From: Spongiactinospora sp. TRM90649
GTDB lineage: Bacteria > Actinomycetota > Actinomycetes > Streptosporangiales > Streptosporangiaceae
DNA length: 64,000 bases
Reading direction: 5' to 3'
Assembly (NCBI RefSeq): GCF_029382225.1
Contig: NZ_JARLTC010000026.1
Span: forward strand, 1-64,000
The notes under the pieces were generated by a model. The model was given only the letters and a program-made list of their open reading frames with translations. It searched no databases and was not told where the DNA came from. A program made the position numbers and the translations under genes. Below, in pieces: positions 15,645 through 24,577 of the stretch. Position 1 is the stretch's first letter. Every line of letters starts with the position of its first letter.

Positions 15645-16784
15645 TCAGGTGAACCGCGCCCAGGTATCGCTGATCGAGGCCCCGGCGTAGGGGCCCAGTT
15701 CGCCGCCCAGCCGGTCGGCCGCGCGGCGGTTGAAGGCCCTGGCGCGGCCGGCCGTCCAGTGTTCGGCGGCCCGTCCGAACGGCACCGCCCACAGCGGCGT
15801 CGCGGTCGCGCCCCGGCGCACCTTGGGCTCGATCGACTTGATGCCGAGGTGGACCCTGTCCCGGCCGGTCGCGTACGCCGTGGCCACCAACTCGTAGTAG
15901 CAGACCACGAAGTACTCGGCCGCGCCGAGCAGGCGCGCGTAGTCGTAGCCGGTGCTGCGCAGCCACAGCGTGCCGCCGAAGTCGTAGTAGTGGCCGTAGC
16001 CCACCAGGGCGTCGTCCAGGTGGCAGCGCAGCACCGCGCCGGGGGCGCGCACGCCGTCGGCGAGCGAGGCCAGGTAGCGCGCGGCCGAGGCGGGGTCCAT
16101 CTCGTGGCCGTGCCTGCGCTGGGTGCCGCACAGCAGCCCGGCCAGCTCGTCCAGGCGGTCGCCGAGCGGGGCCAGGTCCAGGCGGTAGCCCGCGGCGCGG
16201 AACGCGGCCAGCTCCTGGCGGACCCGTGCCCGGCGCTTCCTGGAGAAGGCCCCGAGGTAGTCGTCGAAGGAGTCGCCGGGCAGCGGGATCGAGGCGTCCA
16301 GGTCCAGCAGCAGCGGCACCGCGCAGCCCGCCGACGCGGCCAGCTCCGCAACGGCGTCGTCGCGCACGTAGAGCCACCAGCCCTCGTCGGCCCCGTGGTC
16401 GCGCATCACGTCGAGGACGCCCGCGGAGAGGAAGTCGAGCGCGGTACGGCGCGCGTCCGCTGACAGGCCCGGGCGCAGCAGCGGCGCGTTGTGGTGGCAG
16501 CGGCGGCTCCCGGCCAGGCAGATCGTGTCGGAGTCGTGCTCGGTGAGCCCCAGCGCGCTGAGGGCGTACAGCGGGCTGCGCTCGCCGGGCACCGAGTACA
16601 CGGGGGCCGCGGCGACCAGGCCGCCGTCGTCGTGGGCCAGTACGTACCGCACCCGCACCGAGCGGTTCTGCTCCATGTAGGCCAGCCAGTCGTGGCTCAG
16701 GTAGAAGCTCGCCCCGGTGGCCAGTGCGTCCCAGTCGCGGGCGGGTATCCCCCCGATCGCCAATGCGACCTTGACGTCATACAC
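15645..16784 (-). CDS. GNAT/Fem-like acyltransferase
   Basis: This protein of about 379 aa has two tandem GNAT-fold halves, as in FemX/BioF2-like acetyltransferases: an N-terminal half with FYLSHDWLAYMEQ and LVAAAPVYSV, and a C-terminal half with a basic FSRKRRARVRQELAAF and then YYDFGGTLWLRSTGYDY. Proteins of this build transfer an amino acid from an aminoacyl-tRNA (Fem ligases, VlmA) or an acyl group from CoA. The GTG start at 16784 is preceded by AAGGA ten bases upstream. It sits between the MFS gene (8-bp overlap) and SerRS. Transfer of a seryl group from seryl-tRNA is an attractive inference from this neighbour; acyl-CoA use remains possible. Confidence 0.75.
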   Translation of the reverse strand: MYDVKVALAIGGIPARDWDALATGASFYLSHDWLAYMEQNRSVRVRYVLAHDDGGLVAAAPVYSVPGERSPLYALSALGLTEHDSDTICLAGSRRCHHNAPLLRPGLSADARRTALDFLSAGVLDVMRDHGADEGWWLYVRDDAVAELAASAGCAVPLLLDLDASIPLPGDSFDDYLGAFSRKRRARVRQELAAFRAAGYRLDLAPLGDRLDELAGLLCGTQRRHGHEMDPASAARYLASLADGVRAPGAVLRCHLDDALVGYGHYYDFGGTLWLRSTGYDYARLLGAAEYFVVCYYELVATAYATGRDRVHLGIKSIEPKVRRGATATPLWAVPFGRAAEHWTAGRARAFNRRAADRLGGELGPYAGASISDTWARFT

Positions 16785-18027
16785 GGGAGACCGTCCTTTC
16801 GCTTCTCGTGACGGGCCTGGACCTGTGGCCTCTGCCCTTGACATGGCGGGGGCGGTAGCGGTGCCAGGCCCGGTCCACCGGTCCCCAGGCGGCCAGCGCG
16901 GCCCCCGCGCCCGCGACCGCCGGGGCGAACATCAGCGCCGCCCGGCCGGTGCCGGCGGCCGAGCCGAGCACCAGCGAGGACAGCGGAATCGCCGCCATCA
17001 CGAACATCCTGATGATCGAGTTGACCCGCCCGGAGTAGGCCGCCCTGATGACGTCCTGCCGGAACGACAGGGTGGCCACGTTCATCCCGCCCTCGCCGAG
17101 CCCGATGGCGTAGACGCCGATCAGCACGGGTACCGGATGACCGGCCAGGCCGAGCAGTCCCCCGGCGGCGCACACGGCCAGCCACAGCGTGATCCGGCGC
17201 TCGACCGAGGCCCGGGGGAACATGCGCCTGGACAGCAGCGACCCGGCCATGGTGGCCAGGGCGGACGCGCTCCAGGCGAGGCCGACCTGCTCCACCGGCC
17301 AGTGCCAGGTGCCGGTGGCCACCACCACGAACAGCCCGGCCAGGCCCCCGCTGCCCAGGTTGTAGGCGGCCAGCGCGAACGTCAGCCGCACGATGCGGTG
17401 GTCGCGGCGGAACTCGGCGACCCCCGCGCCGAACATCTCCCGCAGGCCCCCGGGCTCACCGGCAGCGGCGGCCCCCGAGCCCCGGGGCAGCACGCCCGCG
17501 ACGGCGGCGGTGAGCAGGAAGGTCGCCGCGTTCAGCCAGATCGTCGCGCTCACGCCCAGGGCGCCGACACTGACGCCCGCGAGGGCCGGGCCGGCGAACC
17601 TGGCCACCTGGAGCAGGCCGGAGTGGCGGCCGTAGGCCCACTCCACGCGGTCCGGCGGGACAAGGGTGGGGATCAGGTGGAAGTCGCTGGTGATGGAGGC
17701 GGCGGCGCCCGCCGTGCCGGAGACCAGCAGGACGGTGAACGCGGCGGCGAGGTGCCCGCCGTCCAGCAGCGGCGGGAGCAGCGCCACGGTGATCGCCCGC
17801 GTGATCTCGGCGGCGGCGAACACGGCCCGCCGGTCGTACCGGTCGATGATCACCCCGAGCAGCGGGGACAGCAGGTACGGCGCGTACATGACGCCGAGGC
17901 TGAGCACGCCGAGCAGCATCGACCCGGAGGCGGACAGCACGGTGATCGGCAGCGCCACGGTGAGGAGCTGGTCGCCGACGCGTGAGACGCAGGCGGCCAG
18001 GGTCAGCAGCCAGAAGGGTCGCATCAT
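16777..18027 (-). CDS. MFS exporter
   Basis: This 416-aa protein has about 12 membrane segments and the MFS opening MRPFWLLTLAACVSRVGDQL. A DRYDRR loop follows after helix 2 (the family's loop 2-3 signature). Helices continue to the C-terminus, which ends in a basic tail (VKGRGHRSRPVTRSERT). Starts at 18027 and 18024 both overlap the ATP-grasp stop (ATGATGA), which ties it to the operon. It belongs to the DHA/enterobactin-exporter-like group typical of export of small natural products. It is probably the exporter, and hence a self-protection element, for the cluster product. Confidence 0.87.
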   Translation of the reverse strand: MMRPFWLLTLAACVSRVGDQLLTVALPITVLSASGSMLLGVLSLGVMYAPYLLSPLLGVIIDRYDRRAVFAAAEITRAITVALLPPLLDGGHLAAAFTVLLVSGTAGAAASITSDFHLIPTLVPPDRVEWAYGRHSGLLQVARFAGPALAGVSVGALGVSATIWLNAATFLLTAAVAGVLPRGSGAAAAGEPGGLREMFGAGVAEFRRDHRIVRLTFALAAYNLGSGGLAGLFVVVATGTWHWPVEQVGLAWSASALATMAGSLLSRRMFPRASVERRITLWLAVCAAGGLLGLAGHPVPVLIGVYAIGLGEGGMNVATLSFRQDVIRAAYSGRVNSIIRMFVMAAIPLSSLVLGSAAGTGRAALMFAPAVAGAGAALAAWGPVDRAWHRYRPRHVKGRGHRSRPVTRSERTVSRV

Positions 18028-19205
18028 GCGCCGACGGGCTCCAACCGGCCGACCAGCGACAGCGCCTGCCTGACCTGCTCGGCGCGCCCGGCCAGCACGC
18101 AGTGGCCCAGCCGGTCCCCGCTCGACCTGACCATCGGCGCCCGCGCGCCGTCGCGCCACCAGTAGGCCAGCTCGATCGCGGCGCCCCCGAGCACCGGGTC
18201 GGCGAGGACCGCGTGGACGTCCGGGCGGGCGATCACGGCGTCCGGTTCGCCCTGGAAGAAGGCCACGGCGGCGGCCTGGCACGACGGTTCGCCCTCGGGT
18301 GCGCGCGTGCCGGTGACCGCCGCGAGTTCGAGCAGGTGCAGGTCGCGCCCGGTGGCCAGGCGGACCAGCTTGGGGATGAAGTCGCCCGCCGGCCGCCCGG
18401 CCACCTCGATCACGTACGGCGTGCCGTCCACCACCCGGACCTCGGCGTGCGAGACGCCGGCGCGCATGCCGAGCGCGGTGAGCGCGTCCGTCACGACCTG
18501 CCCGATCCGTGCCGCCAGGTCGTCCGGCACCTCGGCCGGGAAGTAGTGCGCCAGCTCCACGCAGTACGGCGGGCTGGTGCAGGTCTTCTCGGTGATGCCG
18601 ACGATCTCGTGTTCCCCGGCCCCCCACGAGACGGACTCCACGCTGAACTCGGGCCCGTCCAGGTAGCGATCCACGACGACCCGGCCGCTGTGGCCCCGAG
18701 GGGCTGCGGCCCGGAACGCGGCGGCGACCTCACCGGGCTCGCGGACGATCTGCACGCCGGAGCTGCCCGAGCCGTCGGCGGGCTTGACCACGGCGGGGAA
18801 CCCGGCCGCCCGGACCAGCCGCACGCATTCCGCCAGATCGGACGCGTCACCGAGCTGGGCGCTCGGCACGGACGCCGCGCGCAGCCGCCGGTGCATGGCC
18901 GCCTTGTCACGGAAGCACACCGAATCCATCAGCGGACGCGGCAGGCCCAGCCGTCCGGCGGCGGCGTGCGCGGAATCGAGCGCGGAATCCTCCCAGCACA
19001 GCACCGCGTCCCATGGAATGTCCATTGTCTCTATCGCTTTCACCACTTCAAGGGTGTCTCGCGGATTCGCCGCCGAATACCGGTCGCACCATTCGACCGG
19101 TATTCGATGGAGCAGGTCCACGATGCCGACCACGTGCCCGGCGTCGCGTAGCGAACGCAGCCCGAACTCGCGTCGCACCCCCGTCCCGACTATCAGGACT
19201 CGCAT
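18024..19205 (-). CDS. ATP-grasp carboxylate-amine ligase (first of two)
   Basis: This 393-aa ATP-grasp protein has an N-terminal preATP region (MRVLIVGTGVRREFGLRSLR), then lid and core motifs (FPAVVKPADGSGSSGVQIV), a metal/substrate region (FSVESVSWG) and the C-terminal metal-binding EVNP-like block as YVIEVAGRPAGD. It resembles L-amino-acid ligases such as BacD or the carnosine-synthase group, which activate a carboxylate as acyl phosphate and join it to an amine. Within this operon it could ligate an amino acid or attach the processed peptide to another unit. It starts with ATG and a GGAAAGGGAG ribosome site; an 82-bp gap separates it from the other ATP-grasp gene. Confidence 0.87.
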   Translation of the reverse strand: MRVLIVGTGVRREFGLRSLRDAGHVVGIVDLLHRIPVEWCDRYSAANPRDTLEVVKAIETMDIPWDAVLCWEDSALDSAHAAAGRLGLPRPLMDSVCFRDKAAMHRRLRAASVPSAQLGDASDLAECVRLVRAAGFPAVVKPADGSGSSGVQIVREPGEVAAAFRAAAPRGHSGRVVVDRYLDGPEFSVESVSWGAGEHEIVGITEKTCTSPPYCVELAHYFPAEVPDDLAARIGQVVTDALTALGMRAGVSHAEVRVVDGTPYVIEVAGRPAGDFIPKLVRLATGRDLHLLELAAVTGTRAPEGEPSCQAAAVAFFQGEPDAVIARPDVHAVLADPVLGGAAIELAYWWRDGARAPMVRSSGDRLGHCVLAGRAEQVRQALSLVGRLEPVGA

Positions 19206-19287
19206 TCCCGTCTCCCTTTCCAGAGCATCGCCTGTATAAGGTTCGACGGGGGGATCAACTGAAATGTTCGCCGAGTTCCGGCGTTTC

Positions 19288-20394
19288 TCAAATGGCGATG
19301 CCCGCCTCCGCGAGAACGTCGGAAAGGCTCAGCCCGGCCTCGGCCAGCTTGCCCTCAAGTTCGGCCCGGTCCGCGCCGCACACCGTGATCCGGCTCGTGG
19401 CGAACACCTGGCGGTCCGGGTCAAGCACCGCCGCGCCGAACCACGGGGCCTCCACCGCCGACGTCAGCGACGGCAGGTGGCCGCGCACCGCCGGGCTGGT
19501 CGGCAGGTCGAAGGCGCGCAGCCCGGTGACCATCGCGCCGATCCGCAGTGTGCCCGACACCCGCGGGTTGATCTCCAGGACCAGCGGCTCACCGTCGTCG
19601 GGGACGATGAACTCCACCTCCAGCCAGGTCGAGCAGCGGGAGTCGGTGGCGATCAGCCGCGTGATCTCCATCATGCGCGCCTCAAGCGCCGGGTCCACGC
19701 CGACGGCGGGGCAGATCCGCCCCCGCATGTGCGGCGGCAGCAGGTCGAAGCGGGCGCGGCCCTTCTGGATGAGCGGGAACGTCACCACCCGGGTCGCGTC
19801 CGCGTAGGCGATGACGGAGTACTCCTCGCCGTCCACGAAGCGCTCGACGTACTCGTCGGCCGCGGCGGGCTGGGCGTGCCTGCCGTCGTCGGCCATTCTG
19901 TTGTGCAGGCCCGCCGTACCGGCGCGGTGCTTGATCACCCAGCGCTCGCCGGGCCGGGCGGGCTTGCCCGGCGACCGCAGTTCCGGCATCGGCACGCCCC
20001 GGCGGGCCAGGAAGTCGCGCAGCGCCAGTTTGTCCAGGCCCAGCCGGGCGCATCGGCCGCTCTGCGCCAGCGCGGGAATGCCGAGGCCGCGCAGCGTCGT
20101 GGCCAGCTCGATGTCCCTGGGCAGCGAGTAGTGGTTGGAGTGGAACACCACCAGCCGGGGCGCGAGCGGCAGCAGCCGGTCCTCCAGCAGGACCCGGGCG
20201 CTCACATGCTCGCCCGCGTGGTGGATCCGCTCCACCGGGGCCGAGCAGAAGTACTCCAGCCACGGCGCGACGCTGCGCGAGGCCACGACGTGGTGCACCT
20301 GTTCGTGTGACGGCTCCCGCCGGAACGCCTCGGCGGCGGCGCCCTCGGTCAGCCGCTGGTTCACGGCGCTCTGGGTCACGGCCTGTCGGTTCAC
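19288..20394 (-). CDS. ATP-grasp carboxylate-amine ligase (second of two)
   Basis: This 368-aa protein has an ATP-grasp core: RWVIKHRAGTAGLHNRM for the lid/ATP-binding lysine, VDGEEYSVIAYAD, and the metal site LVLEINPRVSGTLR (the ExNxR pattern). The N-terminal 100 residues form a preATP-like domain (APRLVVFHSNHYSLPRDIEL). The GTG at 20394 overlaps the oxygenase stop as GTGA, which fixes the start and operon. It is clearly diverged from the neighbouring ATP-grasp enzyme, so the two likely catalyse different ligations. Which carboxylate and amine are used cannot be read from sequence. Confidence 0.83.
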   Translation of the reverse strand: MNRQAVTQSAVNQRLTEGAAAEAFRREPSHEQVHHVVASRSVAPWLEYFCSAPVERIHHAGEHVSARVLLEDRLLPLAPRLVVFHSNHYSLPRDIELATTLRGLGIPALAQSGRCARLGLDKLALRDFLARRGVPMPELRSPGKPARPGERWVIKHRAGTAGLHNRMADDGRHAQPAAADEYVERFVDGEEYSVIAYADATRVVTFPLIQKGRARFDLLPPHMRGRICPAVGVDPALEARMMEITRLIATDSRCSTWLEVEFIVPDDGEPLVLEINPRVSGTLRIGAMVTGLRAFDLPTSPAVRGHLPSLTSAVEAPWFGAAVLDPDRQVFATSRITVCGADRAELEGKLAEAGLSLSDVLAEAGIAI

Positions 20395-21224
20395 GGCCTG
20401 CTCCAGCGGAGCGGGCCGACGCCGGGGGCCGCGCCGGGCAGGTCGTCGTTCCACCGGGCCAGGGCGGTGTCGGCCAGGCCGCGGTTCTGCTCGGCGAACA
20501 GCGGGCGCAGCTCGGGGGCCAGCCGGGCGAGTTCGGTGGCGTGATACTCGGCCGCGCGCCGTACCGGGCGGGCCCACGCCGGGCGGTACGACGCGGCCAG
20601 CATGCGGCGGCTCCCGCCGGCGGTGTTCGGGCCCGCCGCGTGGAAGACGCGGTGGTTGATCACCACGGCGTCGCCCGCCCGGCAGAGCACCTGCCGCTCC
20701 TCCGGATGCTCGCGGTACCTGCGGTACGGCATCGCGTCGCGGTGCAGGCTCAGGTGCGAGTGCGGCACCACCCGCAGCGGGGCGCGTTCCGGCGTGAGGT
20801 CGTCCAGGTAGTACAGCACCCGGACGATCACCGGCGACGTGCCCTTCGCGCCGAGCTGCTCCGACCCGTAGGGATGGCTGTCGGTGTGCAGCACCATCCC
20901 CGGGTAGCCGGGATCGGAGCGGGAGTACGTCATCCCGATGCAGATCACGTCGTCGTCGAACAGCGCGGCCAGGAAGTCCATCGCCGGGCCCGCGCCGAGC
21001 GTCCGGGTGATCAGCGGGTCGGCGTCCCACTGGATGTCGTGCGCGAACCACTGCCGGTCGGTGTAGCCGGACCGGCGCAGCCCGATCCGCCCCGCCGCCT
21101 CGCCCAGCGCGCGCACCTCGTCCTCAGCCAGGAGACCCGGCAGCACGACGTAGCCCTCGATCTCCAGATTGCGGACGCGTTCCCCGGTGCGCAGGGACGT
21201 CCAGTCGCGTTCGTCGGTCTCCAT
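20391..21224 (-). CDS. phytanoyl-CoA-dioxygenase-family Fe(II)/2-oxoglutarate oxygenase
   Basis: This 277-aa protein has the PhyH build: an N-terminal NLEIEGYVVLPGLL strand, the iron ligands HxD in VLHTDSHPYG and the distal His in VINHRVFHAAG, and the 2-oxoglutarate arginine nearby (GGSRRML). Such enzymes hydroxylate or otherwise oxidise small molecules and amino acids in antibiotic pathways. Its start at METDERDWTS (21224) lies 101 bases inside the upstream M20 gene, an unusually long overlap; later starts would delete the N-terminal core strand. It probably hydroxylates an intermediate of the cluster. Confidence 0.87.
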   Translation of the reverse strand: METDERDWTSLRTGERVRNLEIEGYVVLPGLLAEDEVRALGEAAGRIGLRRSGYTDRQWFAHDIQWDADPLITRTLGAGPAMDFLAALFDDDVICIGMTYSRSDPGYPGMVLHTDSHPYGSEQLGAKGTSPVIVRVLYYLDDLTPERAPLRVVPHSHLSLHRDAMPYRRYREHPEERQVLCRAGDAVVINHRVFHAAGPNTAGGSRRMLAASYRPAWARPVRRAAEYHATELARLAPELRPLFAEQNRGLADTALARWNDDLPGAAPGVGPLRWSRP

Positions 21225-22398
21225 CGTCCACCTCGTCGTCGTTCGCCGTCCCCGGCCGGGCCAGCGCGTCGAACACGTCCACGGCCGAGAGCAGCACCTC
21301 CTCGTCGAAGTCGAACGCGGAGGTGTGCAGATCCGGGGGCTGCGGGCCGTTCCCGCAGCCGAGCAGCAGGAGCGCGCCCGGACGGTCCTGGAGGAACCAG
21401 CCGAAGTCATCGCTCACGCCGAGCGGGCCGTCCGGGTAGCGCTTGTGGGGCGTCCCTGTGGCGCGGCACGCCATCAGCGCCCGCCGGGCGGCCTCCGGTG
21501 CGTTCTCCACGGGCGGGCGGATGCCGGCCTCCACGAGCACCTCGACGGCCGCGCCGGTCTCGTCGGCCACCGCCGCCGCCACCTCGCGGATCCGCCGCAC
21601 GGCGCTCTCCTGCTCGCGAAAGGTGAGCGCCCGCAGCGTGCCGCGCAGCTCGCACCGCAGCGGCACCCGGTTCGGGTGCTCGCCGCCCTCGATCCGCCCC
21701 AGCGCCAGCCCCTGCCCCGCGCCCACCTCCCGCCCGGTCGGATCGGAGGTCAGGACCGTGTAGAGGCGGACGGCGGCGGCCACGGCGTTGACGCCGCCGG
21801 ACTCCGAGCGGGTGCCGTGCGCCCTGCCCTCCCGGCCGGTGACGTGGAAGGTCAGCCCCGCCACGGACGCCAGCAGCGGTCCCTCGCGCACGCCGATCAC
21901 CCCGGCGGGCAGCTCCGGCCACAGGTGGACGGCGTAGAACTCGTCCGGCAGCACGGCGGGCGGCAACCCGCGCAGCACGCGCGGCGCGCCGGACGGATGC
22001 GCCTCCTCGCCCTGCTGGAACACCAGCAGGGCCGACCCGCCCCAGGGCGCCGCGCGCGCCAGGCGCCGGGCCAGCAACAGCAGCGCCGCCGTGTGCCCGT
22101 CGTGGCCGCACGCGTGCATGACCCCCGGGACGCGCGAGGCGTACGGAACAGTCGTCGTCTCGGTCACCGCCAGCGCGTCCAGGTCGGCGCGGAACCCGGC
22201 GCGCGGACGCCGTGCCGGATCGCCAGCCACGACCGCGACGCTCGTCGGCGCGGGCCGGAACGGCCGCAGCCCGAACAGCCTCAGGACGCGCTCGACGTAC
22301 GCCGCCGTCCGGTGCTCGCGATGGGCCAGTTCCGGACGGCGGTGCACCGCCCGCCGCAACCGCCGGGCGAGCGCCGGCTCCGCCGCGTCGCGCCTCAC
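21124..22398 (-). CDS. M20-family amidohydrolase/peptidase
   Basis: This 424-aa protein matches M20D (IAA-amino-acid-hydrolase-like) metallopeptidases: the metal-site block GVMHACGHDGHTAALLLLAR, the catalytic VFQQGEEAHPSGA, the dimerisation domain opening VAGLTFHVTGREGRAHG and a C-terminal metal region. It would remove an N-acyl or amino-acid group from an amide bond. The GTG at 22398 overlaps the RlmN-like stop (GTGA). Its C-terminal 35 residues after DVFDALARPG are unlike the family and run over the start of the oxygenase gene, suggesting loss of the ancestral stop. In the cluster it could trim the modified peptide or deprotect an intermediate. Confidence 0.83.
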   Translation of the reverse strand: MRRDAAEPALARRLRRAVHRRPELAHREHRTAAYVERVLRLFGLRPFRPAPTSVAVVAGDPARRPRAGFRADLDALAVTETTTVPYASRVPGVMHACGHDGHTAALLLLARRLARAAPWGGSALLVFQQGEEAHPSGAPRVLRGLPPAVLPDEFYAVHLWPELPAGVIGVREGPLLASVAGLTFHVTGREGRAHGTRSESGGVNAVAAAVRLYTVLTSDPTGREVGAGQGLALGRIEGGEHPNRVPLRCELRGTLRALTFREQESAVRRIREVAAAVADETGAAVEVLVEAGIRPPVENAPEAARRALMACRATGTPHKRYPDGPLGVSDDFGWFLQDRPGALLLLGCGNGPQPPDLHTSAFDFDEEVLLSAVDVFDALARPGTANDDEVDDGDRRTRLDVPAHRGTRPQSGDRGLRRAAGSPG

Positions 22399-23270
22399 GC
22401 GGGCCGCTCGGCCAGGAGCTGCCCGCATCCGGCCTGGATGTCGCGCCCCTTGCTGGGCATCGCCTTGGCCATCAGTCCCGCGCCGGACAGCAGGTGCCGG
22501 AACTCCGCCACCCGCTCGTCGCCGATGCGGCGGAACTCGAAGCCGGGGATCTCGTTCCAGAGCAGCAGATGGACCTCGAACAGCTCAGGGTCGAGCAGCT
22601 CGACCAGGCGGCGGCCGTCGTCGGGTGAGTCGTTGACCCCCTCGAACAGCAGGTAGTTGACGATCACCTGGCGCTCGCGCGTCGTGGCGAAGTGGCCCGC
22701 CGCCTTCAGCACCTCGGCGATCCCCCACCTGCGGGTGATGGGGATGAGCCGCCGCCGCGTCTCGTCCTGCGTCGCGTGCAGCGAGACGTGCAACTGGACG
22801 TAGGTGTCCTCGTCGGCGAGCTGGTAGATGCGGGGCACGATCCCCGAGGTGGTCGCCGACACCACGTCGATGGAGGTCCACTCGTAGAGCCGCCGGGCGG
22901 CCTCCACGGTATGGGCGTAGTTGAGCAGCGGCTCGCCCATCCCGGACAGGGTGACGAACCGCCAGGGCACTTCGGCGCCGCGCTCGGCGCAGTCCCGGTC
23001 GACCCCGACGGCCTGCGCGACGATCTCGTCGGCGGTCAGATCGCGGGCCGGGCGTTGCAGCGCGGTCGCGCAGAAGGTGCATCCCACCGCGCACCCGGCC
23101 TGCGTGGACAGGCACTGGCCGGGCCCCGCGTGGTGGGAGAAGAAGACCGTCTCGACCCGGCGGCCGTCGGCGAGCGTCCACAGGTACTTGACGGTGCCCT
23201 CCTCGTCGGCGTGGCGCTCGGTGAGCCGGAGCGGGCTGTCGGTCGTCATCGGGGCATCATCGGGCATCAT
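22395..23270 (-). CDS. RlmN-like radical SAM protein lacking the N-terminal RNA-binding domain
   Basis: This 291-aa protein aligns by eye with the catalytic barrel of RlmN/Cfr. The Fe-S motif CAVGCTFC gives Cys60, Cys64 and Cys67; the family's Cys before it is Cys53 (GQCLSTQAGC) and the methyl-carrying C-terminal Cys is Cys282 (IQAGCGQL). All cysteines needed for the two-step dual-cysteine methylation of an sp2 carbon are present. RlmN is usually about 340-380 aa; here the N-terminal helical domain that binds rRNA and tRNA is missing. A start at 23249 is possible. Its place between the M20 and radical SAM genes suggests methylation of a small molecule or peptide rather than rRNA, but this is inference. 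Confidence 0.85.
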   Translation of the reverse strand: MMPDDAPMTTDSPLRLTERHADEEGTVKYLWTLADGRRVETVFFSHHAGPGQCLSTQAGCAVGCTFCATALQRPARDLTADEIVAQAVGVDRDCAERGAEVPWRFVTLSGMGEPLLNYAHTVEAARRLYEWTSIDVVSATTSGIVPRIYQLADEDTYVQLHVSLHATQDETRRRLIPITRRWGIAEVLKAAGHFATTRERQVIVNYLLFEGVNDSPDDGRRLVELLDPELFEVHLLLWNEIPGFEFRRIGDERVAEFRHLLSGAGLMAKAMPSKGRDIQAGCGQLLAERPA

Positions 23271-23284
23271 CGCCTCACATCACG

Positions 23285-24577
23285 TCACAGGAAGAAGCTG
23301 TGCGCCGGGCGCGGCAGCAGGGCGCGCAGGTCGTCGATCCAGGCGCGCACCTCGGGGAGGCGGTCCTCCCGGCGGAACGCCTCGATCTCGCGGAACACGC
23401 GGTTGAGGAAGTGGCCCCGGCCGTTGCTCGGGCAGTGGGTGGCGTAGCACTCGGTCTCGCGGACCATCTCCAGCACCGCGCGGCGGCCCTGGCCGTTCCA
23501 CAGGTCGCCGATGCCGCGTTCGGCGACGTTGCCCACGAAGTAGTCGGGATTGCCGTACCGGTCCGAGCACACCACCAGGTCGCCGGCGGGCGTCACCTCG
23601 CCGAACCAGCCCGCCGACAGGCAGCCCCGGCCGTCGGGTTCGGGCGGCGCGGGAGGCGTGCCGGAGCCGTCCGGGACCACGACGTCGATCCCGGCCTCCT
23701 GCATGCGGACCCGCCACGGGGAACCGGGGCCGACCTCCGCGAGGAAACGTTCGACCGTGTCGGAGCGCACGTCGAGCTGCGCGCTGTAGAACGGGAAGGC
23801 CGGGCGGAAGATGGCGTAGTCCACCGCGCCAGGGCCGTACTCGCCGACCAGGTCGCACAGATACCGCGCGGTCGGCCCGAGGTCGGCCAGGTTGCGCTCG
23901 TCCACCACGACCGAGACGCCCACCAGCGTCCCCGGCCCGCGCTCCACGCGGGTCTCGGCGAGGTACCGAAGGTTCGTCAGGACGCGCTCGGCGTATCCGC
24001 GCCGCTTGTCGTAATCGTGATGCACCTCGTGGACCTCGGGCGTCACCGCGTTCAGGCTCACCCGGACGAACACCAGCCCGGCGTCGAACAGCTCGCCGAC
24101 ACGGCGCCGCCCGAGCAGGCTGCCGTTGGTGAACAGGCACTGCGCCAGCCCGAGCCGGGCCGCCCGCAGCGCGGCCGGGTAGAGCAGCGGGTTCATGGTG
24201 GGCTCACCGCCCACCCACATGATCCCGACCTTGTCCTCGGCCAGGTGGTCGAGGACGTGGTCGATCCGGTTCTCGCGCATCACCGTCAGCGGGGTGGCGC
24301 GAGGATGGTTGAAGACGTCGGCCTCCGACCAGTCCTCGCGCGCGCTGCGGCAACTGCACCACGGGCAGGCGAAGTTGCACAGGTACGTCGGCGACAGCTC
24401 GACGTGCAGCGGCCGCACCTCGTCGTACCGGCCCTGGAGGACCAGCTCGACGCGGTCCTCCCAGAAGACCCACTGCCCGGCCTCCAGACGCGCGGCGCGG
24501 AACCGCTCCTCGTCCCCGTAGGCGGCGACGCGGTCCGGCAGCGGCCATCTCGTGCGCGCCCTCGTACCCGTGTCCAT
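23285..24577 (-). CDS. radical SAM protein with SPASM-like C-terminus (copy B)
   Basis: This 430-aa protein has the radical SAM motif CNFACPWC (Cys67, Cys71, Cys74), a GGEPTMNPLLY motif and a barrel. The C-terminal region is rich in Cys: GCLSAGWF, VCSDRYGNPDY and CYATHCPSNGRGHFLNRVF, which fits auxiliary Fe-S clusters of SPASM type. It is homologous to the next gene (copy A), sharing CSD-YGNP-Y, CP-N-RGH--NRVF and a C-terminal HSFF. SPASM enzymes typically modify ribosomal peptides. The ATG at 24577 shares one base with the copy A stop (TGATG). The reaction is unknown; thioether, C-C or epimerisation chemistry are all possible. Confidence 0.85.
   Translation of the reverse strand: MDTGTRARTRWPLPDRVAAYGDEERFRAARLEAGQWVFWEDRVELVLQGRYDEVRPLHVELSPTYLCNFACPWCSCRSAREDWSEADVFNHPRATPLTVMRENRIDHVLDHLAEDKVGIMWVGGEPTMNPLLYPAALRAARLGLAQCLFTNGSLLGRRRVGELFDAGLVFVRVSLNAVTPEVHEVHHDYDKRRGYAERVLTNLRYLAETRVERGPGTLVGVSVVVDERNLADLGPTARYLCDLVGEYGPGAVDYAIFRPAFPFYSAQLDVRSDTVERFLAEVGPGSPWRVRMQEAGIDVVVPDGSGTPPAPPEPDGRGCLSAGWFGEVTPAGDLVVCSDRYGNPDYFVGNVAERGIGDLWNGQGRRAVLEMVRETECYATHCPSNGRGHFLNRVFREIEAFRREDRLPEVRAWIDDLRALLPRPAHSFFL

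Noticed and set aside
14403..16463. 686-aa plus-strand frame opposite SerRS and GNAT
   Set aside because: Antisense to a perfect SerRS gene, no domain-like pattern and low-complexity content.
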